Translations under genes and position numbers: made by a program | Shown here: positions 24,515 through 35,306 of the stretch, in pieces | Layout: each line of letters begins with the position of its first letter | Numbering within the stretch: the first letter of the stretch is position 1 | Notes under the pieces: generated by a model | What the model saw: the letters and a program-made list of their open reading frames with translations, nothing else | What the model was told of the DNA's origin: nothing | The model's database searches: none | Assembly (NCBI GenBank): GCA_019828545.1 | Contig: JACVRA010000071.1 | Location: forward strand, 248,001-312,000 | Source of the DNA: Paracamarosporium sp. OC-R06-R3 | Taxonomy: Eukaryota > Ascomycota > Dothideomycetes > Pleosporales > Didymosphaeriaceae | Reading direction: 5' to 3' | Length of the DNA stretch: 64,000 bases

Positions 24515-25087
24515 GGTGTAGCAATGGCGCGCGTAGAGGTGATCAGTGAGGATTGTGAGCTTAGGCGCGCTGCTGCGCGTGGTAGTAAGGAGCGTGACAT
24601 GGTTGGTGGGTGTGTTGGAGGTGTAAGGTTTGGTTCAACAGCTGTGACGTTTTGCCAGCCGCACGGGCCGCGGCTCGGTGGTCCGATTCCTACCAAGTAC
24701 AACGATTAGCTGGATTGTGTTTTTGACAGAGGGTACACATTCGCTATGAATTATTAGGTTGCTGTAGGCTCGAGAGTTGAGAAGTGTATGTCGAATGTAG
24801 AACCTCACGTAGCCAAAGACGGAGCACTTTCGCCAGCATTGAATTTTCTGTCTTACAATACGAACATACCGTTTACTAGCTTGGAGATGGTTAGATATTC
24901 ATACCCAGCATTTGCGTCTAATAAACTCCCAAGCTAGGTTCGCACGATGACTAAATCGTCGCCTAACACGCTCTCAACCCGTTCTTGCTTGTACTCAGTT
25001 CAACCCTCATGCTACCTCCATCGGCAAACAAACAATACAAGAACATCCAAGGAGTTAGGTCAGGTACAGGATATGTTGAACGTGTCT
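24515..25087. other. Spacer between RRF1 and the HET-domain gene
   Basis: Both neighbours are on the minus strand, so this holds the RRF1 promoter and the 3' region of the HET-domain gene. No open frame of interest or regulatory motif was recognised. Confidence 0.5.
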
Positions 25088-27329
25088 CTACACCAACATC
25101 ATTGTATCCGCCTCTTCTTCTAGCCAGTTTACCTTCTCTCCAAACATGGCGCCTTCCAGATAGCAACATCCCAAGAACTTGTATGTGTTGTTTCCCGCGC
25201 TGGCATCTTCCACCTTTTGAAGGACGACAGGGGTGGGACATCCATGAATAATGGCAATTGAGTCGCCAACGTGTGCAACGTCTGATACGAGTGCCAGTGA
25301 GAATGTCGCGGTCTTAACAACATGCCGCTCTGCAAGTGGTTTCAATAGATAATGCCTTAGCTGGTCTTCCTGCTCACGGGAAAGTGGAGATGGAAGCGGT
25401 TTGTTGGCGTATACCGCAGCAATATCGTCCTCAATAATCTTTCTCCTGGTGATCTGTAGAGTAGGTGAAGCTGACGAGGGTGTTATTTTCTTCGACGCTA
25501 GATTTTCTGTGTTCTCTTGTCCAAGTTCTTCATTCGGTCCCTGTTCGCGCTTCTCCGGGTATTCTTGAGCATCCCAATATTCCTCATCGGATTCCGTTTC
25601 TTTTTCATAAACGGACATGGTCGGCCCCTCCGATGCGTACTTGCGATTGAGAGCCAACCGCACTCCATCTGTCATCACACGTAGGAGCCTTTTAGTCGTT
25701 ATACGTCCTCCAGTTCCATACTCATGTTGGTGCTCGTTCAACCTAGCCTTGATGTATCCAAGTCTATGATTCATTTCCGATGGAGGTGCATAATTGTTGT
25801 CCTTCGTTTTGAGCGGTGGGACGATCCAGTCAAGAGTGTCGATGACTCTTCCACGACACCTCAATACATTCCAGAGTGTGTCATTGTTATTTATATGCGT
25901 GCGCCCAACACAGGCATCAAAAGGAGAGCGAGTATGTTCGTCGCCATGTATGGGTCGCAGGTCGGTAACTACAGAACGAGAGAAATTCAGAGCCCACGTT
26001 GGAAGGCTTATGGTCGCAGGATAGGGGAATACTTTTGTGGCACGACGGACAGCCCATGGTTGACGCAGTCCCATGATATCGAGCGTACTTTCGCTTTCGT
26101 AACAATATCGAGTGGCCTTTGCATAGACTTGTTCGACGGACAGGCTGTAGTCTGCTACGGGTAAACCTGGTTCTGTCTTGACAATATTCAAAAGGGCGTA
26201 TACATAGTCTCGCGGATCGCCACATCGCAACCCCCCAACACCGTGTCCATTACAGAAGTCTCGTAGGTACTCTGCGAGCGATTTTTCCAATATGCTAGCA
26301 TCTACTAGACCATAGAATACCTTCTTGCCGCCTGTGTCTGGGACATATTGACCCCTTAGATGGCAAAATCTGATGATATCAATCGCAGAGAAGGCTTCTG
26401 CGCCGGTTAAGAATAATCCGTGAACGGAGTGCAAGAATTCCTGTAAAATCCATAGGCGGGTAAACTAGTGCCAGCCTTGTCAGCATGAAGTAATGGGCTA
26501 GACCTTTGAATTTTCTTCGTAGTCGCGTTTCTTAAGCAAAAAGCATACAGTGTTTGCTGTTGCAGAGCTGTCTATGGTAGAAGGAAGATAAACGTACCCA
26601 TTTTCGGTCGAAAAGCCCCGTGAGGGCCATGTCACACCTTCGCCAATGTCTTATACTATACTGCGAAAGCTGAGAATGTTCCACCGTGGCCGGAGAACGG
26701 TCTAGCTTGTGTAAATTCCATGATTCCTCGACTATATCAGGAGGGTGGAAATCTTCGCGCATAGCGCGGAGCAACTCCATGTCTTTGGTGTCCTCACCCA
26801 GCCAGATTAGAGTTCTTTGGCCTCTCCCGTATATTTCATGCATGATCGAAACTTGTTCACTGCGCTCGTTGTTGTCGTTTTGGTTGATGCAGAGCTGGTC
26901 GATCCACAATAGACGTGTTTTTGAAGCCTTGTGCAGATAGGGGAGAGCAATGAGCAGACTTTTTGAGACGAGAAAGGTCTCTTGCGTACCGATCATGAGC
27001 TTCTGGTCGAGACCGTTGGCACTCTCATACATCGACCTATTCTTTACTGTTTTATCGTGGTTGTCATCCCAGTCAACGTGCAATACTGGCCGGTGCCCAG
27101 CCCACGCATACGAGACTGGTTCATATGGAGGTAGTTCGGGGTCGTCAAGGTGGAAGTGCTGGATGCTGACAATGAGCTCATCTTTTGTTGCCTTTTTCGA
27201 CGCGGGTCTGTCCGTCTTCGGCGATAGCTTCAGTAAACGTATGTACCTCCCGTCCTGGAGTGGCTCGTAAGAATAATGCGGTAGTGTCACGGATAGATTC
27301 GCCAAACGGGCGCGCAGATGAAAAGGCAT
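25088..27329 (-). CDS. HET-domain (heterokaryon incompatibility) protein
   Basis: Two exons (27329-26598 and 26464-25088) joined by a 133-nt intron (GTACGT donor, CTAG acceptor) encode 702 residues. The HET domain lies in residues about 70-255. It shows the three usual blocks: YEPVSYAWAG, LLWIDQLCINQNDNNERSEQ and RTLIWLGED. Exon 2 opens with FTRLWILQEF, the fourth block. HET proteins trigger or modulate cell death on fusion of unlike hyphae, and related copies occur widely in filamentous ascomycetes. The remaining 450 residues have no recognised repeat or nucleotide-binding domain. A charged, low-complexity segment (EKETESDEEYWDAQEYPEKR) is followed by a conserved-looking end with GCCYLEGAMFGEK, frequent in HET proteins of this length. 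Partner and specificity are unknown. It is divergent from the Dlt1-like gene. Confidence 0.88.
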
Positions 27330-27735
27330 GATGGACTGTCATGTGTGCAAGAAACGTAGGAGCGGACATGGTCCAGCAGGATTTCAAGGTGCAGAGGACA
27401 GTCCGGAACGGTGCGCCACCTTACAGATGCCTGTTCGGGGCTATATTGGTCTGCAATTGAGGTTTGCTCATAGTAGCTAATGTTCGCCTGAAGTAAACGC
27501 ACGCGATCATAGCAGTCGGTTTGCGATGGACGTGGGAAGAGCATCTGGATGGTGTATCTACGGAACTGATGCAAGTTCGCAGGGGTGCAGGGTCGCCTAA
27601 GCAGCACCTGCGGATCGTCTTAGCGGCCGGAGCAACCCTCAAACAACAACCCAATGACGCTCTCCCATATCGAAACAGCATCGCATTCCTCAGTCATGTA
27701 ATACATAATACGCACCGTATCGCTGAGCATCCATA
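27330..27735. promoter_or_regulatory. Divergent promoter of HET and Dlt1-like genes
   Basis: These 406 bases lie between two genes transcribed outward. Short open frames here overlap the HET start and are not protein-like. No specific binding motif was recognised. Confidence 0.45.
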
Positions 27736-29031
27736 ATGCGCATCCCGACCCTCTTCCGCATCTGGTACTCGACCACGTACACGGTCATCTTCGGCATCCT
27801 CCTCGTCCTCCTCGCCGTCACCCCCGCCGAAACCGTCTACCAGTCGATCCGCTCGAACGAACTTCAGAAGATCTTTGTCATTGGCGGCGTCTACGTGCTC
27901 ACTGTGCTGATCATCCTGCTCGTCTACAGCACGCGGCTGTACACGAACAGGAGCGTGCTGCAGGCGATCCCGAAGCCGTACGTGCCCATCGAGGATGGCG
28001 AGGTAGGCAAGTTGGTGCGGCGGATGATAGTCAAGAAGTTGCGGAGGAGCGCCGTGATCGCATGGGACAGCATGCCCAGGGATGCGCGGGGCGAGGCGGG
28101 CGACGAAGACAGGCCCGGGACGGCGAGGGCGCACCACAAGAGGAGGCATGCCTTTCCAGCTACCGTCATACCTGTAAACCCCCATTCGCCGCCGTGGGGC
28201 CGTGTGTCGCATCCTGGATGGGCGTCTCCCGCGAGTCCGGATCTGCCCAACTTGCAGTACACCAACGTGGTGAATGAGCTGCCGAACTTGATCGAAGCCA
28301 AAGCTGTATCACTTGCGCCGCCTGATCCGGCTTTAGAGGACCGCGCGCTTCACATCCAAGCCACGCCTATGCTCCCCGATGCGCACATCGTCGCTTTGCT
28401 ACAGCGACCGCGGACAATGGGCTTGCGAGACTACCTGGCACGGCTGTCGTCGTTCGGTCTGCTGAACCCGCCTAGTCTAGGTCCCAAGTTCCTCTCCCTC
28501 TACGAGTACGCGCGCTTCTCAACCAAATCTCTCACCGAGACAGAGTTCAGGGACATCATGGCTATTTTCGCCGAGATTCTGAACGGCATGACGGAGCTCG
28601 ATCCCGCAGTCATTGACGAGGCACGTGCAGCCTCCTCCGACACCGAGACGCGCAGCCTCGCTCCTACCGTCTCTTCGCATACTTCCTCGCATACCGGCCT
28701 GCCGTATCGAACACCCAGAGCTGATAACCGCTCCGACTTCTTGTTTGAAGAGAGCCCTAGCCCAGCTTCACCGCAGACAGCACGAACGGCACCATCGATG
28801 ATCAGGAACATAAGCGGAGGAGGCTTTACATACCCGAGGACGCCATCAATTAGGTCAACAGTCTCAGACGAGGGTTCGGTACGTAGAAGGATAGTGCAGC
28901 GGAGTCCCTCGACTATCTTGCCTAACTCGTCGACTTCTTCGCTACATTCTGGAGGTTCCGTTGTTGTGCGACTACATCCCAGCCCCGGCGCAGGCGACTT
29001 ACCATACGAATATCATTACGAAGACGGATGA
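27736..29031 (+). CDS. DLT1: Dlt1-like (defect at low temperature) membrane protein
   Basis: This is a single exon of 431 residues. The N-terminus has two membrane helices: TTYTVIFGILLVLLAVTPAE and KIFVIGGVYVLTVLIILLVY. The strongly conserved-looking juxtamembrane block follows (STRLYTNRSVLQAIPKPYVP, IEDGEVGKLVRRMIVK, RSAVIAWDSMPRD). This arrangement matches fungal Dlt1 proteins, first named from a cold-sensitive yeast mutant; the molecular role is not established. A central segment (LRDYLARLSSFGLLNPPS and FRDIMAIFAEILNGMTEL) is probably helical. The last 130 residues are Ser/Pro/Arg-rich and disordered, with several potential phosphorylation sites. The start is the first ATG, directly before the first helix. 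Confidence 0.8.
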   Translation: MRIPTLFRIWYSTTYTVIFGILLVLLAVTPAETVYQSIRSNELQKIFVIGGVYVLTVLIILLVYSTRLYTNRSVLQAIPKPYVPIEDGEVGKLVRRMIVKKLRRSAVIAWDSMPRDARGEAGDEDRPGTARAHHKRRHAFPATVIPVNPHSPPWGRVSHPGWASPASPDLPNLQYTNVVNELPNLIEAKAVSLAPPDPALEDRALHIQATPMLPDAHIVALLQRPRTMGLRDYLARLSSFGLLNPPSLGPKFLSLYEYARFSTKSLTETEFRDIMAIFAEILNGMTELDPAVIDEARAASSDTETRSLAPTVSSHTSSHTGLPYRTPRADNRSDFLFEESPSPASPQTARTAPSMIRNISGGGFTYPRTPSIRSTVSDEGSVRRRIVQRSPSTILPNSSTSSLHSGGSVVVRLHPSPGAGDLPYEYHYEDG

Positions 29032-30764
29032 GCGCTTTGGGATACCGCCGCTGTGCTCATCTGCATTTGTCATTCCTGCATAGTCACTATTGACTAGACA
29101 TATTGAGATGTCATATCCAGTCAACTCTTTCCAACACCTTGCATATCGCTCGGTACGCACATTGACCATGTAGCCTTCGATATACGATCTCGCTCTATTG
29201 AACGCCGGAGGTCATGGCAGTGTCCAGGATTGTTTCGCCTATACTCAATACTCGAACGCCCCTTGACTGCCAAAAGTAAGTCAAGGAGGGTGTTCTCATC
29301 TAGCATGGGAACCCATCGAGATGCAATCGAGGCCAGGATGTTTTTGAAATCTGGTCTCCAATCCTGCGCCGGTATACCAAGAACGGCGATGTGCCGTAGC
29401 AGGTCTCTAACCTGCCTTGAACCACTGTACAACATAATATACTAATCTCGCCGTGCCACGGAGCACAGCACTTCTATGATACCCCTACCTTGCTGTCCAG
29501 ACAGCCATCACTGTGCTCAAGGTACCTCGTAAATAGTAATATAATACGCATACTCCGCATCTGCAGTACCACCCAAACGTGACGACGCAACCACTATTGT
29601 CAGCGCCGCATGCGTGTGCCAGATAGACGGACCGACCATCCTGGCGCCGTTTTGGCCGTTTGATTGTTACCCAGTTGCACTTACGAAGCAATAACCTGAT
29701 ATTGACGCGGGCCCGCGTCTCCGGGCGCGGCACCTGGTCCATCACATGACGCGCTTGGTTTGCAATGCAATCGAACCACTGGCATGTAACCACGGTTGAC
29801 ACGTCAAATAACGCACCTCCCCCAACGTCTATGTGTGTGTGTATGTGCTCCACTCCATCACTCGTACATGCGTATCCACACGTACACATGGCTGAATCAC
29901 ACGCCGTCAGCTCTCCACGACCAAGCCCGCCTGCTACGTCCCAAACCACGCAACGACCGTCGCGTCGCCCTCGACATGCCTACTACACTGACGTGATCCT
30001 TCTCGGGTCATAAAGTCTGACGCCCACGCTCTCTAGCACCCTTCGTTGAGGATGGTAGATGTCCAGCTAACGCCACGCTTACAAGTCCAACACCGATCCA
30101 AGTACCTCGGTCCCCGAACAGGCCTCCAACATCGGCACTTTTAAAGAAAGCAATGTCACAAGCCGTCCTCTTGGAAGGTTACCAACATTTCGCAAGCGAC
30201 TCGAGGATTTCCCGCCTTTGTGCGGTACGGCACGCTCCGATCAGTCAGGAATGTCACAACAAGCGAAGGCACAAACATGTTGAATATATCGTGGTGGCAT
30301 TGCTACCAAAGTATTCTTCTCATCAGCTGAGTCCCCAAGCAGACCCGCCAAAGGATATACCCACGATAAAAGTGCAGTGCACTATCATCCATCCACCGAG
30401 GGGCTCGGGCATCGCACAGGCCGCCCTCAACGAGGCCCTCATGTGCGGACATGTTTCAGTCCTTCCATCCGCACCCGCAAGCATTCGAAGCAAACAATCA
30501 TCTACGCCTTTCGTCCACCAATGTCAATCTCGTGTTTCAGCGCCGCCGCCGTACCGCCGTATCGTACCCGCATTGAAAGAAGAGAGATGAAACACCACAA
30601 CCGTCACTACCGACTCTCGTGGTTGAGATTACCGGAGAAGTCTAATGTGTGAAGGAAAACGTTTTGAAGAACCGAGAAATGAGACCGCCCTACCGAAAGA
30701 TGTCCGGAACACCATGCAATGCCGCATAATAAACAGATTAAGGGAGCAAGACCAGTGTCCTGGC
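29032..30764. other. Convergent spacer of 1.7 kb, no supported gene
   Basis: This lies between the 3' ends of the Dlt1-like gene and the TATA-binding protein gene. Several open frames of 60-150 codons exist (29485-29949 minus, 30153-30590 plus), but they overlap one another on opposite strands and lack domains. A short TG-rich tract occurs near 29830. I see nothing else. Confidence 0.5.
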
Positions 30765-31617
30765 CTAGGACTTGCGGAAGTCCGCAAGCACGGGGTAGAT
30801 GAGCTCGAATGCCTGGTAGATCTCTTCACGAACTTTCGCCTAAAGTCACGGTATGTTAGCACACATGATCGATGATATTCGTCTGTAAGGGACAGACACT
30901 ACTTACTCCTGTGAGCACGATCTTGCCAGAGACGAAGATGAGGAGCACAATCTTGGGCTTCATCATACGGTAGATGAGACCAGGGAAGAGCTCAGGCTCG
31001 TAGGAGGAGAAAGTGTGGTGGTGGCTAGCAAGACCTTCGAGACGAATCGGGAACTTGATGTCGCAAGAACCGACAATGTTCTGGATCTTGAAGTCGCTGA
31101 ACTTTGCGTTGAAACCGAGCTTCTGGATGATACGCGCATACTTGCGGGAAGCAAGCTTGCTGTCATCCTCGCTCTTGGCACCCGTCACGACCATCTTGCC
31201 GCTGGCGAAAACCAGGGCGGTGGTCTTGGGTTCACGTATACGCATGATGACGGCAGCGAAACGCTTGGGGTTGTACTCTGCGTTTCGTGCGTGTAGAGCG
31301 ATGGTCTTGAGATCGAGGCGGGCAGACAGGTTCACGGTGGCGACGATGTTTTGCAGAGTGGGGACGATACCTGAAGCGTTCGCGTTGGCATCGGGCGTGT
31401 CTGCGGGAGTCGCGACACCGTTGACCTTTGCGTCACCCATGGCGTTCTTCTCCGACGAGGGCGGGGTCAGCTCAGCAGCGCTGTTTGGGTAGGACAAGCT
31501 TCCCGGCGCGGTGAACTGGTTGCACGTTAGAACGGGAGTAGACGACGATGGAACATCACGCATGCTTACCGCCTTGGCCTGTTGAGGGTTGGACGGGTGG
31601 GCGACAAGAGAATCCAT
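30765..31617 (-). CDS. SPT15: TATA-binding protein (TBP)
   Basis: Three exons (31617-31570, 31515-30907, 30839-30765) encode 243 residues. TBP is the DNA-binding core of TFIID and is also used by RNA polymerases I and III. After a variable N-terminus of about 65 residues come the two saddle repeats. The first reads [40 protein letters not shown] and [16 protein letters not shown]. The second reads [40 protein letters not shown] and GKIVLTG. The final exon adds [20 protein letters not shown] and FRKS. Intron 1 (31516-31569, 54 nt) contains no stop and keeps frame, but has GTAAGC, TCTAAC and CAG signals. The last intron (30840-30906) is essential, because reading through it meets a stop and loses the final helix. 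Confidence 0.97.
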
Positions 31618-32199
31618 GATGAGTTCAATTATTGATTCGACCGAGTGGTTTACTCGTGATGACGCAGGCTTGACTGCACAGGTCAGAACTATGTACAGAG
31701 GCGGCTTGTTCAGGCACAGTCGGGCGGGCAGGATCGAATCGCGCGAGCGAGGACGGTCTTTGGCCTGACGCTGGGGCTTGGGAGCGGGGGAGGTCCGTAC
31801 CGATGGCAGGAGATCTTCAACCCAATGAGTCCCAGTGCCGAGAGTGTGAAGCCGAGGCGTCGGGCGCGTCCGGTAGGACAGCTATCTACTTTTCGAGGAA
31901 TGAGGACACCGAGTGCGATACCAGCTTGCGCTTGGTGTGTCTATAGGGATGCGACCCGAGGGTGCAAGGCTGACGAGCGGATCAGGCCTAGCGCGAGCGC
32001 AGAAACTGCTCCTGTGCCTGTGAGAGAGCGGAAGCGCGCGAGAAATCGGGCAGATTAATCGCAGGCGGATTATTAGAGCGCGCGCAATGGAACCGTGGAC
32101 GCGAGGGCCAGTTGCAGCGACGTGGGGGCGGCGGGCGTGGTGGTGAGGCGGCAGGATGAGCAGGCCGGAAAGGGTTTGTAAAGGAGGGTGGAGCAGGCG

Positions 32200-32208
32200 C
32201 TTTATATA
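32200..32208 (-). promoter_or_regulatory. TATA box in the orientation of the TBP gene
   Basis: Read on the minus strand the sequence is TATATAAAG, a full match to the TATA consensus. It lies about 590 bases upstream of the TBP start codon. If used, it implies a long 5' leader or an intron in the leader. Confidence 0.4.
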
Positions 32209-32611
32209 CACGGGCGCGCGGGCCCGTGCGGGCCCTGCACACGCCGCTTTTGCGCCAGAAGCTTCTGCACCCGCCCTAAGAAAAGGGGCATGCCGCGCAT
32301 CGAAGCGCGGCGGGCGGGCTGCGCGGCGCAAACCCGCCTGCGACGCGGCGGCGCTGGCAGCACGGCGGGCGGCGAGTGCATCTGCATCGTGGGCGGGCGG
32401 CGAGGAGGTGCTGCGTGCGTTGCGGGCGGCGGTGCGCGAGTGTGGGCGGGCATTAGGCAGCGGCCTTGGTGTCGCGATGATGACGCCCGGAAGCCGCCGC
32501 CCACGCCGCCGCGCTCGGGCAACCTACCCACGCCCCGGAAGCGCGAGAATGCTTGCTCACCGGTCCAACAGGCATCCCGGCGACGCCCACGGCCAGCAAG
32601 CGACTCTTTGT

Positions 32612-32636
32612 CTGGCCTGGCTGGCCTGGCTGGCCG
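32612..32636. repeat. Short TGGCC/CTGGC tandem repeat
   Basis: This is a 25-base stretch of alternating CTGGC and CTGGCC units in a GC-rich non-coding region. It has no visible function. Confidence 0.6.
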
Positions 32637-33066
32637 GTTGGGCGCTGTTGGACGCTGCTGGCCTGTGGGTCGCCCCTTCCTTCCCCGTGCGTGCCAGCTT
32701 TTCCCCGCCACCCACCACGTCGCCGTGACTCACCTCGCCCCTCGCCCTCGCCTCGTTGACATGTGACGCCAAACACTCACCACGCCTGCTGCCGCTGCAC
32801 TCCGTCCGACGCGCCAGTCGAATTCCGTAGCCTATGGCTTGCATCCAGCTCCGCAACTTTTTTCTCCCGGCTCGTGACCGCAGAACAAAGCCAATCTCCT
32901 TGCTCCGGGATGCCCTTGTCGCCATCCCCAACTCATATTCGCGTCCAACACTTCCAACCATGGTTTATCTTCGCTGCGCACTACCCGCAGACGCCATGCA
33001 GCGTGTAAAATTGGTTTGGTATTATGCATAAAGAGCAAACATGCCACATCGACTTTTACCTCTCCT

Positions 33067-35306
33067 TCACCAGCTAAACGCTTCATCGACAAGCCTCACA
33101 TTCACCTTACCCTTTCTCCCAATCTCCGACACCACACTCCGCGCCTCGTCCGCCATTCCGCCAGGCCCAGAGACCAACACGGTGACCCCGCCCTCGCCAG
33201 CATACGCACCCTCCTCCTCCAGCACCTCTCGTATGTTCATCCTGCTTCCCACAAAGACCTCCTTGTCTACGTTTCTTAGGAGCTCGTCGTCAACACCATG
33301 CACGATGCCAGCAGATCGCACACCCCAATAGAGCTTCGAGGATCCTGGGTGCGAGCGCAAGTACGGCAATGCAGCAGTGATGCCGATACCTCCAACGATG
33401 CAGACCAAGTGTGGCGAGTGCGACGTGTCAACGTGTGCGCCGTAGGAAGATTCGATGAATACTGGGAGAGAGGCGCGAGACACTAGCTGCTGTGTGAGCC
33501 CACCTTGGCGACGGAGGAAGAAGGTCAAGCCCAACTTTGCGGGTCTATGCGTCGAGCTGTTACTGGACGCGGCTGCGGCAGAAACTTTGATTTCGTCCTT
33601 TTCATTCGACCCTGACTCTTCGTCCTTGAGCGGTTTGGACTTGTGAATAAGTTGAGGAGTTGCCGTAGACGCAACTGAAAAGGGATGGTTCTCCCAGACA
33701 CGCCATGTCAGAGTTGGGAAGTAGAGATACGCGTGCCCTGTGGCAGTGACGCCTGGCACATCGACACGAACGTAGTCATCGTCTATCTTGGTGATTATGG
33801 CAGAGCGGAACCCGTTTCTCGCCATCCGAAGCATACGCATAACGCGATCGAAGCCCCATACAGCCATTGCGGCCCAGATCCACGTCTCGTAGCCCCACTG
33901 GTGCGCAAAGCGGAAGAGGATGTGATAGTAGCAGCCAACAATCGTCAGAACGGAAAGAGCTACGTGCCATGCAAGGAACAGCTCATAAGCTTTGTGACGA
34001 ATGTAAAGGACCGACGAAGGCAAAAGAAGGGACATCGACAATGTGGCGACGATACCCCAGATCCAGTATGGAAGTTTGCTCTCTTCAGAATGGGTGTGTG
34101 CCTCGATCCTGAGTTGGAGATAGATGATGGAGTGCAAAACGGCTTGAATTGTCGCTACGCCCGCAACCCAACGATGTAGTAGCAAGAACGTAGAATGACT
34201 CCAATCGGTGACCCAAAAGAGGACATTGTTTCGGCTCGAATACAGCATCAGCAATGGTAGGTTCGCAAAGCTTAGAACGCCCACTCGATTGGCTACTAGC
34301 GTAATGATCTCGTTGCGTACGTTGTCTGGGTTCCATGAATTGGGCTGCGCCGAGCGATAACCGACCGATGAAAGTATGATGTTGACAACAAGGATATAGG
34401 CAATGAACAAAGCTTGCCCTCTTGTTGGCATCAAGCCCAAACCACCAACTAGCGGCTGCTTCTGCTTCGTACCCCATAACGGTGGATCAATGACCCAGGC
34501 ATTGAAGCGGGTGACAAGGGTGTTCGGGAAGGGAACGAAGCGAAGGAACGAAAAAGCGATCGGAAAGGCGAAGCAAGTCACGACTACAATGATACTGTTG
34601 GTATATTAGCACTGAACCGCTGTTCCACACATCGTGCCATGTATGAACGGACCGACACCACCCAAACAGTCGACAAGTTCCTGACCCTTGGTCGGACAGC
34701 CTTTGTCTGCGAGACTAGATGCAGATGGAGTGAATTTGAATTGACTTGCCTGTACTTCTCATGCTTTCCCTCAGCTTCCTCGAACGAATCTTGCGCATTC
34801 CAGTTCGCTAACCAATCTTCCTCGCTCACTAACATGGTCCTGTTCAGAGGGTCTCCACCGATGACCGTCTCGTTCGGAGGACTGGTAATCTTGTCGAGCG
34901 TCTGCTGGTATGTCGACTTCGGGTCTGGTTGCACCGCACTCGTACCCGGTATATTATCCTTCCAGTACTTCTCCAGCTCCCATTCTTGCAGCCCCTTGCA
35001 CTTTTGGGAGATGCAGTGGGCCATTGTCTGTAAGAACGCGTCGTCGGTTGCATAGCATTCGGCAGATGTCTCCATCATCATGTCGTCCATAGACATGTCC
35101 ATGCCATCCATTTCCATCATGGTCGAGCAGTTGAGTGTACAGGAAGAGATGGCGGCGCGGCAGGAGAAGGCGCAGTTCGGCTTGTACATGCTGATCCCAT
35201 AGCCAATAAGTCCATGTCCGTTGCGAGTATTGCTCAGGGCCATGTCCATGCATACTGCAGTGGGTACAAGAAGGGACACGACCGAAAGCGCGTTGAGGAG
35301 TGACAT
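33067..35306 (-). CDS. Ferric/cupric reductase (FRE family), plasma membrane
   Basis: Two exons (35306-34750, 34594-33067) encode 694 residues. The intron of 155 nt uses a GC donor (GCAAGT) and a CAACAG acceptor; the spliced phase is exact. The enzyme moves electrons from NADPH through FAD and two haems to reduce Fe(III) or Cu(II) outside the cell. There is a signal peptide (MSLLNALSVVSLLVPTAVC) and an extracellular Cys-containing domain with a Met/Asp-rich cluster. The ferric reductase transmembrane domain follows, with haem histidines in LLHRWVAGVATIQAVLHSII and LAWHVALSVLTIVGCYYHIL. HPFSVAS is the FAD site, VCIVGGIGITAALPYLRS is the NADPH-binding loop, and the end is RLVDEAFSW. Translation is assumed from the ATG at the signal peptide rather than the in-frame upstream codons. 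It is divergent from the RTA1-like gene. Confidence 0.92.

Larger units (their letters stand above)
31618..33066. promoter_or_regulatory. GC-rich upstream region of TBP and 3' flank of the ferric reductase gene
   Basis: The stretch is strongly GC-rich around 32200-32700, with many CGGCGGGC-type strings. It keeps long frames open on both strands by composition alone. The highest-GC part has no recognisable domain, so I treat it as non-coding regulatory sequence. It contains a TATA box in the orientation of the TBP gene (32200-32208) and a TGGCCTGGC short repeat near 32612-32636. Confidence 0.5.

Noticed and set aside
32156..32776. Overlapping long frames on both strands in the GC-rich stretch
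   Set aside because: High GC removes stop codons in all frames; the translations are Arg/Ala/Pro-rich and share no family features.
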